This document shows, piece by piece, positions 1-6,642 of a stretch of 16,275 nt of DNA (position 1 is the stretch's first letter; each line of letters begins with the position of its first letter). Under the pieces are notes generated by a model that made no database searches, had not been told where the DNA came from, and saw only the letters and a program-made list of their open reading frames with translations. The DNA comes from Planctomycetota bacterium (GTDB lineage: Bacteria > Planctomycetota > SZUA-567): contig JAISYD010000280.1 in NCBI GenBank assembly GCA_031270145.1, positions 1 to 16,275 on the forward strand, given 5' to 3'. The position numbers were made by a program, and so were the translations under genes.

Positions 1-775
1 CTTTTCGTTCGATGTGCGAAAAGTCAGCGCGTGGGTATTGGTTCTCAATGTTTCGGCCAACCATCATATTGATCAGATTATTAGTGTCCACGTCACGTCT
101 CAATTTACATCCTACCATATGGCCGTCACGAAGAACGGTAACTCGATCACCGATACGAAATAATTCCTCGAGTCGGTGGGAAATATAGACAATAGCGATA
201 CCACGTGTTTTGACAGCCTGAATGATTTCGAAGAGTTTTTCCACTTCGCGATTGGTTAAAACGGCAGTAGGTTCGTCGAGAATGAGAATACGGATGTTGT
301 GGCTAACAACACGCGCAATCTCAAGTAGTTGTTGTTGGGCGATGCCAAGTTTCTTTACCTTGACCTTAGTATCGATGTCTAGGTCGACAAGTTCACGTAG
401 TTCTCTTCCGGCGTCATCATGTAATTTTTTCCAAGGGACGAAGCCGTAATTTGTCATTAAATTGGGCCCGAGAAAAAAATTTTCGCCAACACTTAATTCC
501 GGCACCAGGGTCAATTCCTGATATACAGTGCCGATGCCCATGCGTACCGCGTCCATGGGAGAACTAATCTCAATCTCCTTGCCATTCATAATGATCGAAC
601 CAGTGTCCTTGCCATAAACACCAGAAAGAATTTTCATCAATGTGGATTTTCCAGCACCGTTTTCACCGATCAGTACATTGACCTCGCCACTATAGATATT
701 GAAGTCAACATCTTTAAGCGCGTAGAATTGACCAAATTTCTTACTAATATTGGAAAGTTGAAGCAAGGCGGTCAT
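1..775 (-). CDS. Sugar-type ABC transporter ATP-binding protein (RbsA/MglA-like), partial
   Basis: ATPase of a carbohydrate-type ABC importer. It would sit on the inner face of the membrane and power uptake of a sugar or polyol; family members carry two fused ATPase domains. Reading from the ATG at 773-775, the first ~258 residues cover the N-terminal ATPase domain. Walker A is GENGAGKST at about residues 37-45, the Q-loop is Gln86 in TVYQEL, Walker B is LILDEPT with Asp167-Glu168, and the H-loop His is in YISHRLEE near residue 200. The signature motif reads LGIAQQQ where LSVAQQQ or LSIGQQQ is usual. The second domain lies beyond the left edge. No strong SD is seen before the start, only GAGAG. 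A transposase gene ends 30 bases upstream, so the insertion may have separated this gene from its original promoter or from a binding-protein gene. The substrate cannot be read from the sequence; ribose, galactose and inositol are all possible for this family. Confidence 0.9.
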   Translation of the reverse strand, partial: MTALLQLSNISKKFGQFYALKDVDFNIYSGEVNVLIGENGAGKSTLMKILSGVYGKDTGSIIMNGKEIEISSPMDAVRMGIGTVYQELTLVPELSVGENFFLGPNLMTNYGFVPWKKLHDDAGRELRELVDLDIDTKVKVKKLGIAQQQLLEIARVVSHNIRILILDEPTAVLTNREVEKLFEIIQAVKTRGIAIVYISHRLEELFRIGDRVTVLRDGHMVGCKLRRDVDTNNLINMMVGRNIENQYPRADFSHIERK

Positions 776-805
776 CTGCGTCGTCTCTCAGTTGATTTTT
801 AAACC

Positions 806-1825
806 TTATGCTGCCCAAACGATGGCGTGTACAAGGAGTTCCTGAATTTTAGTGATGCCGGAATAGGAAGACGACATGGCAATAATTCTTTCGTTCCAGA
901 GTTGTTGGCGGACATCGGCAAGAACGTCGAGGAAGGAGACGCAATTCTTTTTCCCAGACCACTTGCGTTGGATGGAGGTGTTTTTTTTGCCTTCCCGCTC
1001 TATCCTGGCCAGCCAGACCGTCCCATATATTAGGTAGGCAAATGCTCCGGCCCGTTCCGGAGCGATTTTTGCCAATTCCGCGGCCTTGAGGAGTCTGGTG
1101 CCCTTGCGGCGGGGCCGTCCGCACTTGCCGGAAGGCGGCGGCGGGAGTTCAAAGAGGGCGGTGTCGACCCGAAACCGGAAAATATGCGTGACCCGGGGAG
1201 GCAGCTTTCCGGCCAGAGACGCAGAGGCGCCATCGGCGACGAGACGAAAGTCATGGTCTAGCAGCCATTGGCCAAGCTCCCTGAGCGTGTCTGCTGCATA
1301 GCCGAGGAGAGTAAAGCCCTGGTTCTTGCGGTTGAGACGGATGGTGAGGGGGATGGCCAAAGGTTCGCCTTCCCAGGGCGGATGGAGAAGAAGACACAGC
1401 GGGATGTATTGCGGCGCCCAGCAGAAGACGGTCTCGGAGGTTGCGGAGCGGACAGCGTCCCGATAGACTCTGGCGCCGTCCACTTTGCGCCCGGTCTTCT
1501 TGTGGGTGATGTCGTCGATAACTAGGAGCAGGGTCTGTTGCCCGGCGGCGAAACGGCCGACCAAGAATCGTGCACAGTAGACAAACAATTCGCCTTGCGG
1601 CCAGATGGCGGTACGGAAGAAGTAGTGATAGAGTTGGACAGAATATTCACACTTCGGGTCGGCGAAGGGATAGATGCCGATGATGGTGTGTTTGCCTGGA
1701 TACAGTATCCATCCCGTCATCAGGCGGATACAGAGAATGAAGGCAGGTTTGGTGAAGATTGGTTCAAGCATACTCAGGAATCCAAGCGCCGGCGGAAATT
1801 CAGGCATAGCGATCTTCTTTTGCAA
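806..1825 (-). CDS. DDE-superfamily transposase (IS701/DDE_5-like), probably internally deleted
   Basis: Transposase of a DDE insertion sequence. The N-terminal region (EPIFTKPAF), the first catalytic Asp (LLLVIDDITHKKTGRK, Asp104), the DAVRS motif, the second Asp (LVADGAS, Asp198) and the LPPPPSGKCGRPRRKGTR block match a transposase family I recognise, usually filed near IS701. The C-terminal block (KWSGKK, then SFLDVLADVRQQLW) also matches. Between residue ~254 (AAELAKIA) and ~258 (RAGAFAYLIYG) the roughly 100 residues that normally carry the third catalytic residue (Glu in a GRWSIE-type motif) are absent. The protein is 339 residues, against somewhat over 400 expected. The reading frame stays open, so the product is probably a catalytically dead in-frame deletion derivative. 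I could not find convincing terminal inverted repeats on either side. The start may be Met1 or Met7. Its base composition is GC-rich, unlike the AT-rich DNA around it. Confidence 0.8.
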   Translation of the reverse strand: MQKKIAMPEFPPALGFLSMLEPIFTKPAFILCIRLMTGWILYPGKHTIIGIYPFADPKCEYSVQLYHYFFRTAIWPQGELFVYCARFLVGRFAAGQQTLLLVIDDITHKKTGRKVDGARVYRDAVRSATSETVFCWAPQYIPLCLLLHPPWEGEPLAIPLTIRLNRKNQGFTLLGYAADTLRELGQWLLDHDFRLVADGASASLAGKLPPRVTHIFRFRVDTALFELPPPPSGKCGRPRRKGTRLLKAAELAKIAPERAGAFAYLIYGTVWLARIEREGKKNTSIQRKWSGKKNCVSFLDVLADVRQQLWNERIIAMSSSYSGITKIQELLVHAIVWAA

Positions 1826-2059
1826 GGCGTAGCTACAACACCAAGTAAATGTATCGCCATGCCGATAGACAACTTATTCCGAATAAACAAGCCAAAATCT
1901 TTAAAATCCACTTTCAACATAAGAAATATATACTTCTTTCGGGCTGGAATTGTGAAAATGACATCCCCTACCATCCATCCAGCCATGCCTTATATTCCAG
2001 GGAACCCCCCAAGGTGTTCCGCATGGTCGAAATTACAATTCAAGTCCGCGACAAGTATA

Positions 2060-3301
2060 TTACCGAATCGGGCATGCCAATAATTCCTGATCCGGCCATT
2101 TAGTGATGATCTGTGGACCTTCCTCGGTGATGATAATCTCTTCTTCTATTCTTGCACCATCAAATCCAGCGCTATCGTATGTTTCCACGGCAATGATCAT
2201 ACCCGGTTTCAATTCGACCGGATTGTCGAGGCTGCACGCCCTATGAATTATCGGTCTCTCCCAAAGCCCCACGCCAAGGCCATGGCCAAACGCAAGGCCA
2301 AACGCCGCACTTTCATTAGGGAGTCCCCAATATTCCGCTTTGGGCCATGCTTCTACCACATCGGCAGTACTATTGCCCGGTGTGCATTTTTCTATACCCG
2401 CCATAAGCATGTCATAGGTACGCTTGTAGATGTCTTTTTGTTTATCAGTCGGAGTTCCACAACACATGGTACGGTAGTAGCAGGTATGATAACCATTCAT
2501 AAGTGTAACCATGTCGGCAAAAACAAGATCACCTGGCTGGATTAAACGGTCAGAACTAAGGTGGGGATGCGGGTTTGTCCGGGAACCACTTGTAACTTGT
2601 ACATTGATTGCCCATTGACCGCCAAGTCGATGCATTTCGGCTGCGGCCACAGCCTGCAGATCGTTCTCTTTCGAACCAGGGCGAATGTTTTGCGCCATTT
2701 TATAGAATGCGGCATCCACAGATGCAGCGGCATTCATCATGATAGAAATTTCGTCATCAGTCTTGATCTCACGCGCTTCCAGCATGACGTCTTGCCCATC
2801 GCCCAATACGAACCCTTCTTCCTGAAGTGCCATATATAGCTGACCATCCATAATATCGATGCCAATACGATCCTTCTTGTTAAGTTTATTTTGTTCCAGA
2901 ACCATTTTCAGATCGACAATAAAATCCTTGTATTTTCCCCACACTTTAGGCAAGGCACCGAACATTGTGGTATGAGCTGGATAAGTGCGATCAGCGATCC
3001 ATGGGCAATTAATTTTTTCGGCGGCAACTTCCGAACCGAAACCAAAGATGTATGGCTTTCCATTACGAGGAATAATTGCATAGCGTCCCATATTGTCCAC
3101 TTCCGGAGAAGCAACGGCGGTCGATGTAGCATATCGTTTGTTTTCGGCGGCAAATAGTATGAGACACCCAAAGTCGGTCTTTTCCAACGCTTTTTGAATT
3201 TTGGCGACACGATCTCGACGTAACCGATCAAAATTAATGCGTTCTTCGTAATCGACCTGCATAGTCCCTTTGGTTCCGTATTTCCATACAACCTTTCCCA
3301 T
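2060..3301 (-). CDS. M24 family (creatinase / Xaa-Pro peptidase-like) protein
   Basis: Pita-bread-fold protein of 413 residues, with a creatinase-type N-terminal domain (about 20-175) and an M24 catalytic domain (about 185-405). Of the five classical metal ligands, Asp263 (DLVFADM), His340 (FGHGLGVG), Glu373 (IAVETYD) and Glu386 (GARIEEE) are present. The second Asp, expected 11 residues after the first, is Cys274 (GYHTCYYRT). Creatinase itself has a non-Asp residue there (GYYTALERT, from memory) and works without metal. This argues for a creatinase-like hydrolase, or another small-molecule C-N hydrolase or lyase, rather than a true proline peptidase. An SD (AAAGGA) precedes the ATG by about 9 bases. 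No signal peptide is seen, so it should be cytoplasmic. It lies between a ROK-type repressor remnant and the sugar ABC ATPase on the same strand, which suggests one catabolic cluster. The substrate is unknown. Confidence 0.85.
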   Translation of the reverse strand: MGKVVWKYGTKGTMQVDYEERINFDRLRRDRVAKIQKALEKTDFGCLILFAAENKRYATSTAVASPEVDNMGRYAIIPRNGKPYIFGFGSEVAAEKINCPWIADRTYPAHTTMFGALPKVWGKYKDFIVDLKMVLEQNKLNKKDRIGIDIMDGQLYMALQEEGFVLGDGQDVMLEAREIKTDDEISIMMNAAASVDAAFYKMAQNIRPGSKENDLQAVAAAEMHRLGGQWAINVQVTSGSRTNPHPHLSSDRLIQPGDLVFADMVTLMNGYHTCYYRTMCCGTPTDKQKDIYKRTYDMLMAGIEKCTPGNSTADVVEAWPKAEYWGLPNESAAFGLAFGHGLGVGLWERPIIHRACSLDNPVELKPGMIIAVETYDSAGFDGARIEEEIIITEEGPQIITKWPDQELLACPIR

Positions 3302-3600
3302 AACTGTTCATCCTTTCCCAATAACGAAGATACTCTCTTAAATATAACATTATCGTCAACAATAGATTCAACGAATATATGTTTATACACGTTACGAACT
3401 AGAATTATGAAAATAGTACACTCTGGTTAAAAATCACAATTAAAGCAATAAGCAGTAAAGATCACTGCCGTAAATGCAAATTTCGAGAGGTCGCCATAAG
3501 TCATAATTTTTATTCGAGTAATCTACGGCAAATCAAAATTTGTACTGAGTAAAATGGTTTTTGTGTGTAAATACCACCAGAGTAGAGTGCAAGAGTTGTA

Positions 3601-3808
3601 CTACAAAATCACAAAGACATTTAAATACCAGTATGTTTCTTCGGCGTTGAACCCAGCATTAATCCTCACGCAACATCACGTCTTGCATCTAATGCACCAA
3701 TTCTCAATGCCCCAAAACTCACGAGATAACAGGGCAATGTTAAGAGAATCGTTTTTCAATGCACTTGCCACGTTTTCTCCATGGATTACTTCCACGTTTG
3801 GTATTCAT
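3601..3808 (-). pseudogene. Remnant of a ROK-family transcriptional repressor, 5' end, multiple frameshifts
   Basis: Reading from the ATG at 3806-3808 gives MNTKRGSNP. A one-base shift then gives GENVASALKNDSLNIALL followed by SREF. Together these match the typical start of ROK-family sugar repressors (RGSNPENV...N...L.L.LIRE.G). Further frame changes would be needed to follow the winged-helix part, where a weak match, AGFNAEETYWYLN, ends at the stop at 3601-3603. No ROK sugar-kinase domain follows. The remnant starts just downstream of a near-consensus promoter and points toward the M24 gene. ROK repressors usually sit beside the sugar genes they control, so its decay may have left this cluster unregulated. 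The call rests on a short match across frames; sequencing indels could also create the frameshifts. Confidence 0.45.
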
Positions 3809-3822
3809 GGTATACAATTGCC

Positions 3823-3849
3823 ATTATAACACATTTTCCCATTTGTCAA
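3823..3849 (-). promoter_or_regulatory. Near-consensus sigma-70-type promoter
   Basis: On the minus strand TTGACA (3849-3844) and TATAAT (3828-3823) are both perfect hexamers, but the spacer is only 15 bases. An A/T tract (GTTTTTTTAAAAAAC region, 3852-3867) lies just upstream of the -35 like an UP element. It would fire leftward into the ROK remnant, whose ATG lies only ~15 bases below the -10, leaving almost no leader. An imperfect palindrome, GTAT(7 bases)ATAC, overlaps that start and could have been an operator. Confidence 0.5.
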
Positions 3850-3892
3850 TAGTTTTTTAAAAAAACCACAAAATACTTGCAACTATTTTAAT

Positions 3893-3964
3893 TCAATAAA
3901 GATAAATTTGCACCCGCCCAATCCTTCCCGCCCCTATCAATCCGATTTTCAATTCTTTTGACAT
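3893..3964 (-). pseudogene. Truncated 5' end of a Gfo/Idh/MocA-family oxidoreductase (IolG-like)
   Basis: On the minus strand an SD (AAGGGG) lies 8 bases before the ATG at 3962-3964. Translation gives MSKELKIGLIGAGRIGRVQ and then a stop at 3893-3895. The GLIGAGRIGRV stretch is the classic NAD-binding N-terminus of Gfo/Idh/MocA dehydrogenases, where inositol 2-dehydrogenase (IolG) typically reads IGxIGAGRIGRxHA. The match ends exactly where GC-rich DNA gives way to AT-rich DNA (about 3906-3910), so the rest of the gene has been lost. It begins 35 bases after the stop of the zinc dehydrogenase gene, as a third operon member would. The remnant cannot be functional. What is seen is the start codon, SD and dinucleotide motif; the IolG identity is inferred from the neighbours. 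Confidence 0.65.
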
Positions 3965-3999
3965 AGCTATGCCCCTTAGTTAGTGGAAAAGCTTACCCC

Positions 4000-5055
4000 T
4001 CATTCGAACGTCAGCATCACCTTGAAGGCGCTGGCCTTCTCCTCGCAGGCGATTTCCATTGCCTTGCCGAGTTCCCCGAAGGGGATGTAGTGGCTGTTCA
4101 GGGCGTCGAAGTCGTAACGGCCCTTGATCCGCGACAGGAAGCGAATCGTCCTTTCCAGGAAATTCCTGGTGCCGCCCGAGCCGACAACGCGCAGATTCGA
4201 CCAGATGACCCGCCCGAGCTCGGCCGGCACCTTGCGGCCGATGGAATGGCCGACAAACCCGACCCGGCAGCTGTGGCCGGCGATGTCGAAAACCGAGGCT
4301 ATCCCCTTGTCGTTGCCGGAACATTCCGCCAGCACGGTGGCGCCCCTGCCATCGGTGACGTCGCGCACCATTTTGGCGATGTCGCCGGCCGCGGGATCGA
4401 GGGCGTGATCGGCCCCGTACTTCAGGGCGCGCTCCCGTCTGGCCGGAAGGGGATCAATCACGATGGTGTTGGCCCCGGAGACCGAGGCGGCGACGGTGGC
4501 GGATATGCCGATGGGACCGCCGCCGATGATGACCGCATGGTCGGAGGCGTCCACATAGCCGCCATTCCCCCAAATGCCCCAATAGCCGACCGAGAAGTTT
4601 TCTATCCAGGCGCCCAGGAAGTAATTCCAATCGGCCGGGAACTTGTGGGCGTACTGCTGTTCGAGAATGAGGTATTCGCCCATCGCGCCGGGGGAATTGG
4701 GCATGAACCCCAGCTCCCGCATCTCCAGGCAGGCGGAAGGCATCAGCCCTTCCTTGCAATTGCGGCAGTGGCCGCAGGCCATGACGCAGTCGCCGGTCAC
4801 CTTGTCGCCCGGCTTGAAATCCCTTACGTCCGGCGCGGTCTCAACCACCTGGCCCGACCATTCGTGTCCGGGGGTGAAAGGCCCGAGATCATAGCGCCCT
4901 TCGGCCGATTTCCCCTCGAAACATTCCACGTCCGAACCGCATATCCCGCAGGCGCCCACCTTGACGAGGAGCTGCCCCGACCCCAACTTCGGCAACTCCA
5001 CCTCGCGGATGCGCAAATCGCGCGGCCCGTGCATGAAAGCAATTCTGGCCTTCAT
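4000..5055 (-). CDS. Zinc-dependent MDR alcohol/polyol dehydrogenase
   Basis: Medium-chain NAD(P)-dependent dehydrogenase of 351 residues, cytoplasmic. The GroES-like domain (about 1-150) carries catalytic-zinc ligands Cys39 (GICGSD) and His64-Glu65 (PGHEW). The structural zinc lobe has Cys94, Cys97, Cys100 and Cys109 (ACGHCRNC, then C). The Rossmann domain has VIIGGGPIGISA near residue 170. I chose the ATG at 5053-5055 because a strong SD (GGAGGGG) lies 6 bases before it; an in-frame upstream Met at 5094 lacks this support and overlaps the previous gene. The gene lies 35 bases after a creatininase-family gene and was followed by a Gfo/Idh/MocA gene, now truncated. By analogy with the Thermotoga inositol cluster it may oxidise inosose (an IolM-like role), but the sequence alone supports only a polyol, sorbitol or threonine-type dehydrogenase. 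Confidence 0.9.
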   Translation of the reverse strand: MKARIAFMHGPRDLRIREVELPKLGSGQLLVKVGACGICGSDVECFEGKSAEGRYDLGPFTPGHEWSGQVVETAPDVRDFKPGDKVTGDCVMACGHCRNCKEGLMPSACLEMRELGFMPNSPGAMGEYLILEQQYAHKFPADWNYFLGAWIENFSVGYWGIWGNGGYVDASDHAVIIGGGPIGISATVAASVSGANTIVIDPLPARRERALKYGADHALDPAAGDIAKMVRDVTDGRGATVLAECSGNDKGIASVFDIAGHSCRVGFVGHSIGRKVPAELGRVIWSNLRVVGSGGTRNFLERTIRFLSRIKGRYDFDALNSHYIPFGELGKAMEIACEEKASAFKVMLTFE

Positions 5056-5090
5056 TTTTTCCCCTCCGTTTTCCCCAATCGGATTGCCGC

Positions 5091-6050
5091 TCAATAGGCG
5101 ATGGTATACAGGTGCCGGCCGCCGTTGGCCGGCCCCTTGATGACCGCCTCAATATCCTCGCGCCGGCGCTGGGTGACCTTTTCGACGGGAGGAAGGTCCC
5201 CGGGAGGATATTTCTCCAGGATGTCCCGGACCAGCTTTTCCAGGTAGTCCAGGGTTTTTTCCACTCCTTTCCTGGCTTTTTCGGCATCGGCCAGCCTGGC
5301 GTCCCCGATTACCCCCTCGGGGGTGCAGACGCATTCCATGCCGACCGACCCGTAGGCGTTGTACCACTTGATTGGCCCCTTCCCCCTCTCGGCCGAGTTG
5401 TTGATATGGCCGGGCGGAAGCATGGGAGAGGGTTTGGTGGCAACGGCGTTCGCCTGATCGCACAGTTCCGGAAACAGCGCCAGGGACCAGGATTGTTCCA
5501 CTTCGTCGGCGTGGATGAACGGCGTCTGGTAGGGGCCTCCCCGATCGGCGGAATCAAGCTGCTCCCCGGCGCAGTTCCAGAAGTGGACATAGAGGATAAT
5601 GCCCGGAACCTGGAATTTCTTGCCGAACTTGTGAATGGCGGCGGGAATCACGTAATCCTGGCCATGCCCGTTCACAACGATCATCTTTCGGAAACCGGTG
5701 TTCCAGAAACCGGCGAAAACATAGCAGAGATAGTCGGAAAGAATGTCTTCCGGAATCATGACGGTTCCGGGCATGCCCAAGTGATGGTAGGGATGGGAAC
5801 CATACCATACCGGCTGGGCCACCGTACACCCCGTGGCCGAGGCAACCTGTTCGCACAGCCGGCAGTCGAGATAGGTGTCTTCGCCGTAAGGCGCGCCGGG
5901 ACCATGATTTTCTGTGGAGCCGACGGGAATGAGGATAATGTCGTTATTTTTCAGCCGTTCCGCGACCTGCCTGTTGTTCATGTTTTGGTAGTAAATGCCA
6001 TTGTTGGCCTCCATGTTGCCGCCGGAAGCGGGAATCCGCCACTTTGACAT
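5091..6050 (-). CDS. iolN: Creatininase-family hydrolase, probable 3-dehydro-scyllo-inosose hydrolase (IolN-type)
   Basis: Creatininase-fold metal-dependent amidohydrolase of 319 residues. Metal-site motifs are visible: Glu47 and His49 in GSTENHGP, Asp58 in YGEDTYLD, His129 in VVNGHGQD, and Glu183 in HADEVEQS. The WYGSHPYHHLGMPGT block and the C-terminal RHLYTIAY match, from memory, proteins named 3-dehydro-scyllo-inosose hydrolase, which open the ring of a diketo-inositol to a keto-gluconate. The start at 6048-6050 (MSKWRIPASGG) has a strong SD (AAGGAG) 7-8 bases upstream; a later Met (MEANN) has none, and the frame opens further upstream at 6107 without support. It is first in a minus-strand operon with a zinc dehydrogenase (35-base gap) and a truncated Gfo/Idh/MocA gene. 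The substrate assignment is inferred from family resemblance plus this context; creatininase activity itself is unlikely. Confidence 0.8.
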   Translation of the reverse strand: MSKWRIPASGGNMEANNGIYYQNMNNRQVAERLKNNDIILIPVGSTENHGPGAPYGEDTYLDCRLCEQVASATGCTVAQPVWYGSHPYHHLGMPGTVMIPEDILSDYLCYVFAGFWNTGFRKMIVVNGHGQDYVIPAAIHKFGKKFQVPGIILYVHFWNCAGEQLDSADRGGPYQTPFIHADEVEQSWSLALFPELCDQANAVATKPSPMLPPGHINNSAERGKGPIKWYNAYGSVGMECVCTPEGVIGDARLADAEKARKGVEKTLDYLEKLVRDILEKYPPGDLPPVEKVTQRRREDIEAVIKGPANGGRHLYTIAY

Positions 6051-6120
6051 GTTCCTTCTCCTTCTGTGGAGCATACGGGAATACAAAGCGCTCAGCGTAC
6101 GACGCAAGGAATATTTTGGG

Positions 6121-6190
6121 GATCAGAAAGCTTTTCTCGTGATAAGCATTAATTAATCTTTGTTAAGTATATATCAAAACGCCCCTGATC
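6121..6190 (-). promoter_or_regulatory. AT-rich upstream region of the creatininase operon
   Basis: This block upstream of the minus-strand operon is strikingly AT-rich in GC-rich surroundings, with ATTAATTAAT at 6148-6157 and short inverted arms GATCAG (6121-6126) and CTGATC (6185-6190). A weak -35-like TTGATA with ATTAAT 18 bases later fits a leftward promoter. This is the most likely place for operon control, but no known operator is recognised. Confidence 0.25.
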
Positions 6191-6247
6191 CGCAAGTTTT
6201 TTTTGCGATTTTTCCCGTTTTTTTCTCCGCCAAAAATTACTGCTTTA

Positions 6248-6275
6248 TTCACAAGCTGTTAAGTGAAAATAAAAT
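6248..6275 (+). promoter_or_regulatory. Sigma-70-type promoter for a leader or small RNA
   Basis: TTCACA (6248-6253) and TAAAAT (6270-6275) are each one mismatch from consensus, with a 16-base spacer. Transcription would start near 6282 and run rightward through a structured non-coding stretch to the terminator at 6505-6541. A second promoter-like pair, TTGCAA (6462-6467) with TATTAT (6484-6489) and a 16-base spacer, lies immediately before that terminator and is harder to make sense of. Confidence 0.4.
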
Positions 6276-6281
6276 TCGTGG

Positions 6282-6541
6282 AAACATGCCTCCAACCCGC
6301 GCTCACTTCTAGCCTTGACCTTCCATATCGCCTCCGGAAACGAAAGACGGGCCCAGGCCATCGCTTGAACCACTCAACAGCGAAAACCACTTCGCGATGG
6401 GTAGATCGGAACTTTTAGCTGCGCCGGCCCTGGACGGGAGTTTTATTTTTTCCGATTTTTCTTGCAAAGTACCCAAAAATGCTTATTATCTTGACCCTTT
6501 ACCGCGGCATGGCGAAAAGTTGCCATGCCGGTTTGTTTTTT
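6282..6541 (+). ncRNA. Candidate structured leader RNA or small RNA, family unrecognised
   Basis: A stretch of about 260 bases between a plausible promoter and an intrinsic terminator with no convincing coding content; a 62-codon open frame at 6397-6585 has no SD and no recognisable protein. It can fold. CCATCGC (6358-6364) pairs perfectly with GCGATGG (6394-6400), enclosing a small TTGA (6365-6368) / TCAA (6374-6377) hairpin. CCCAGG just outside can partly pair with CCTGG further on. I compared it by eye with motifs of 6S RNA, SRP RNA, RNase P RNA, guanidine and cyclic-di-GMP riboswitches and saw no match. It could be an attenuator or riboswitch for the ureohydrolase-efp genes starting at 6643, or an independent small RNA. 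Confidence 0.3.
6505..6541 (+). terminator. Intrinsic terminator upstream of the ureohydrolase gene
   Basis: A perfect 9-bp stem, CGGCATGGC (6505-6513) with GCCATGCCG (6522-6530), has an 8-base loop and is followed by TTTGTTTTTT. It acts on rightward transcripts. It stands about 100 bases before the ureohydrolase start, so it either ends a small RNA or works as an attenuator in the leader. Confidence 0.6.
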
Positions 6542-6642
6542 CGCCATTTGCCCCGCCGTTTACTGGCGTTTGGGCAATGGTTTGATTTTACATTGGTTGC
6601 ATGATTGTCGACCTCAATCAAAACGCTTGACAGGAGTAGGCC

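Noticed and set aside
1774..1986. 70-codon minus-strand frame between the M24 gene and the transposase
   Set aside because: It overlaps the transposase start, shows no known motif, and has only a weak upstream GAAAGAAG. A permease remnant was considered but nothing supports it.
1086..2083. Plus-strand frames across the left insertion sequence
   Set aside because: They lie opposite the transposase, whose motifs are clear on the minus strand.
3466..3530. Inverted repeat TGCCGTA / TACGGCA, 51 bases apart
   Set aside because: The arms are only 7 bp in AT-rich non-coding DNA, with no promoter beside them; chance is likely.
3554..3829. 91-codon plus-strand frame in the AT-rich gap
   Set aside because: No SD and no family resemblance; the opposite strand explains the region better as a ROK-repressor remnant.
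4090..6047. Two long plus-strand frames (4090-5097 and 5112-6047)
   Set aside because: They mirror the zinc dehydrogenase and creatininase genes, which have conserved active-site motifs and SDs. The plus-strand translations show neither.
6191..6210. CGCAA/TTGCG hairpin followed by T-rich sequence
   Set aside because: A 5-bp stem whose loop is itself a T-tract is too weak to call a terminator.
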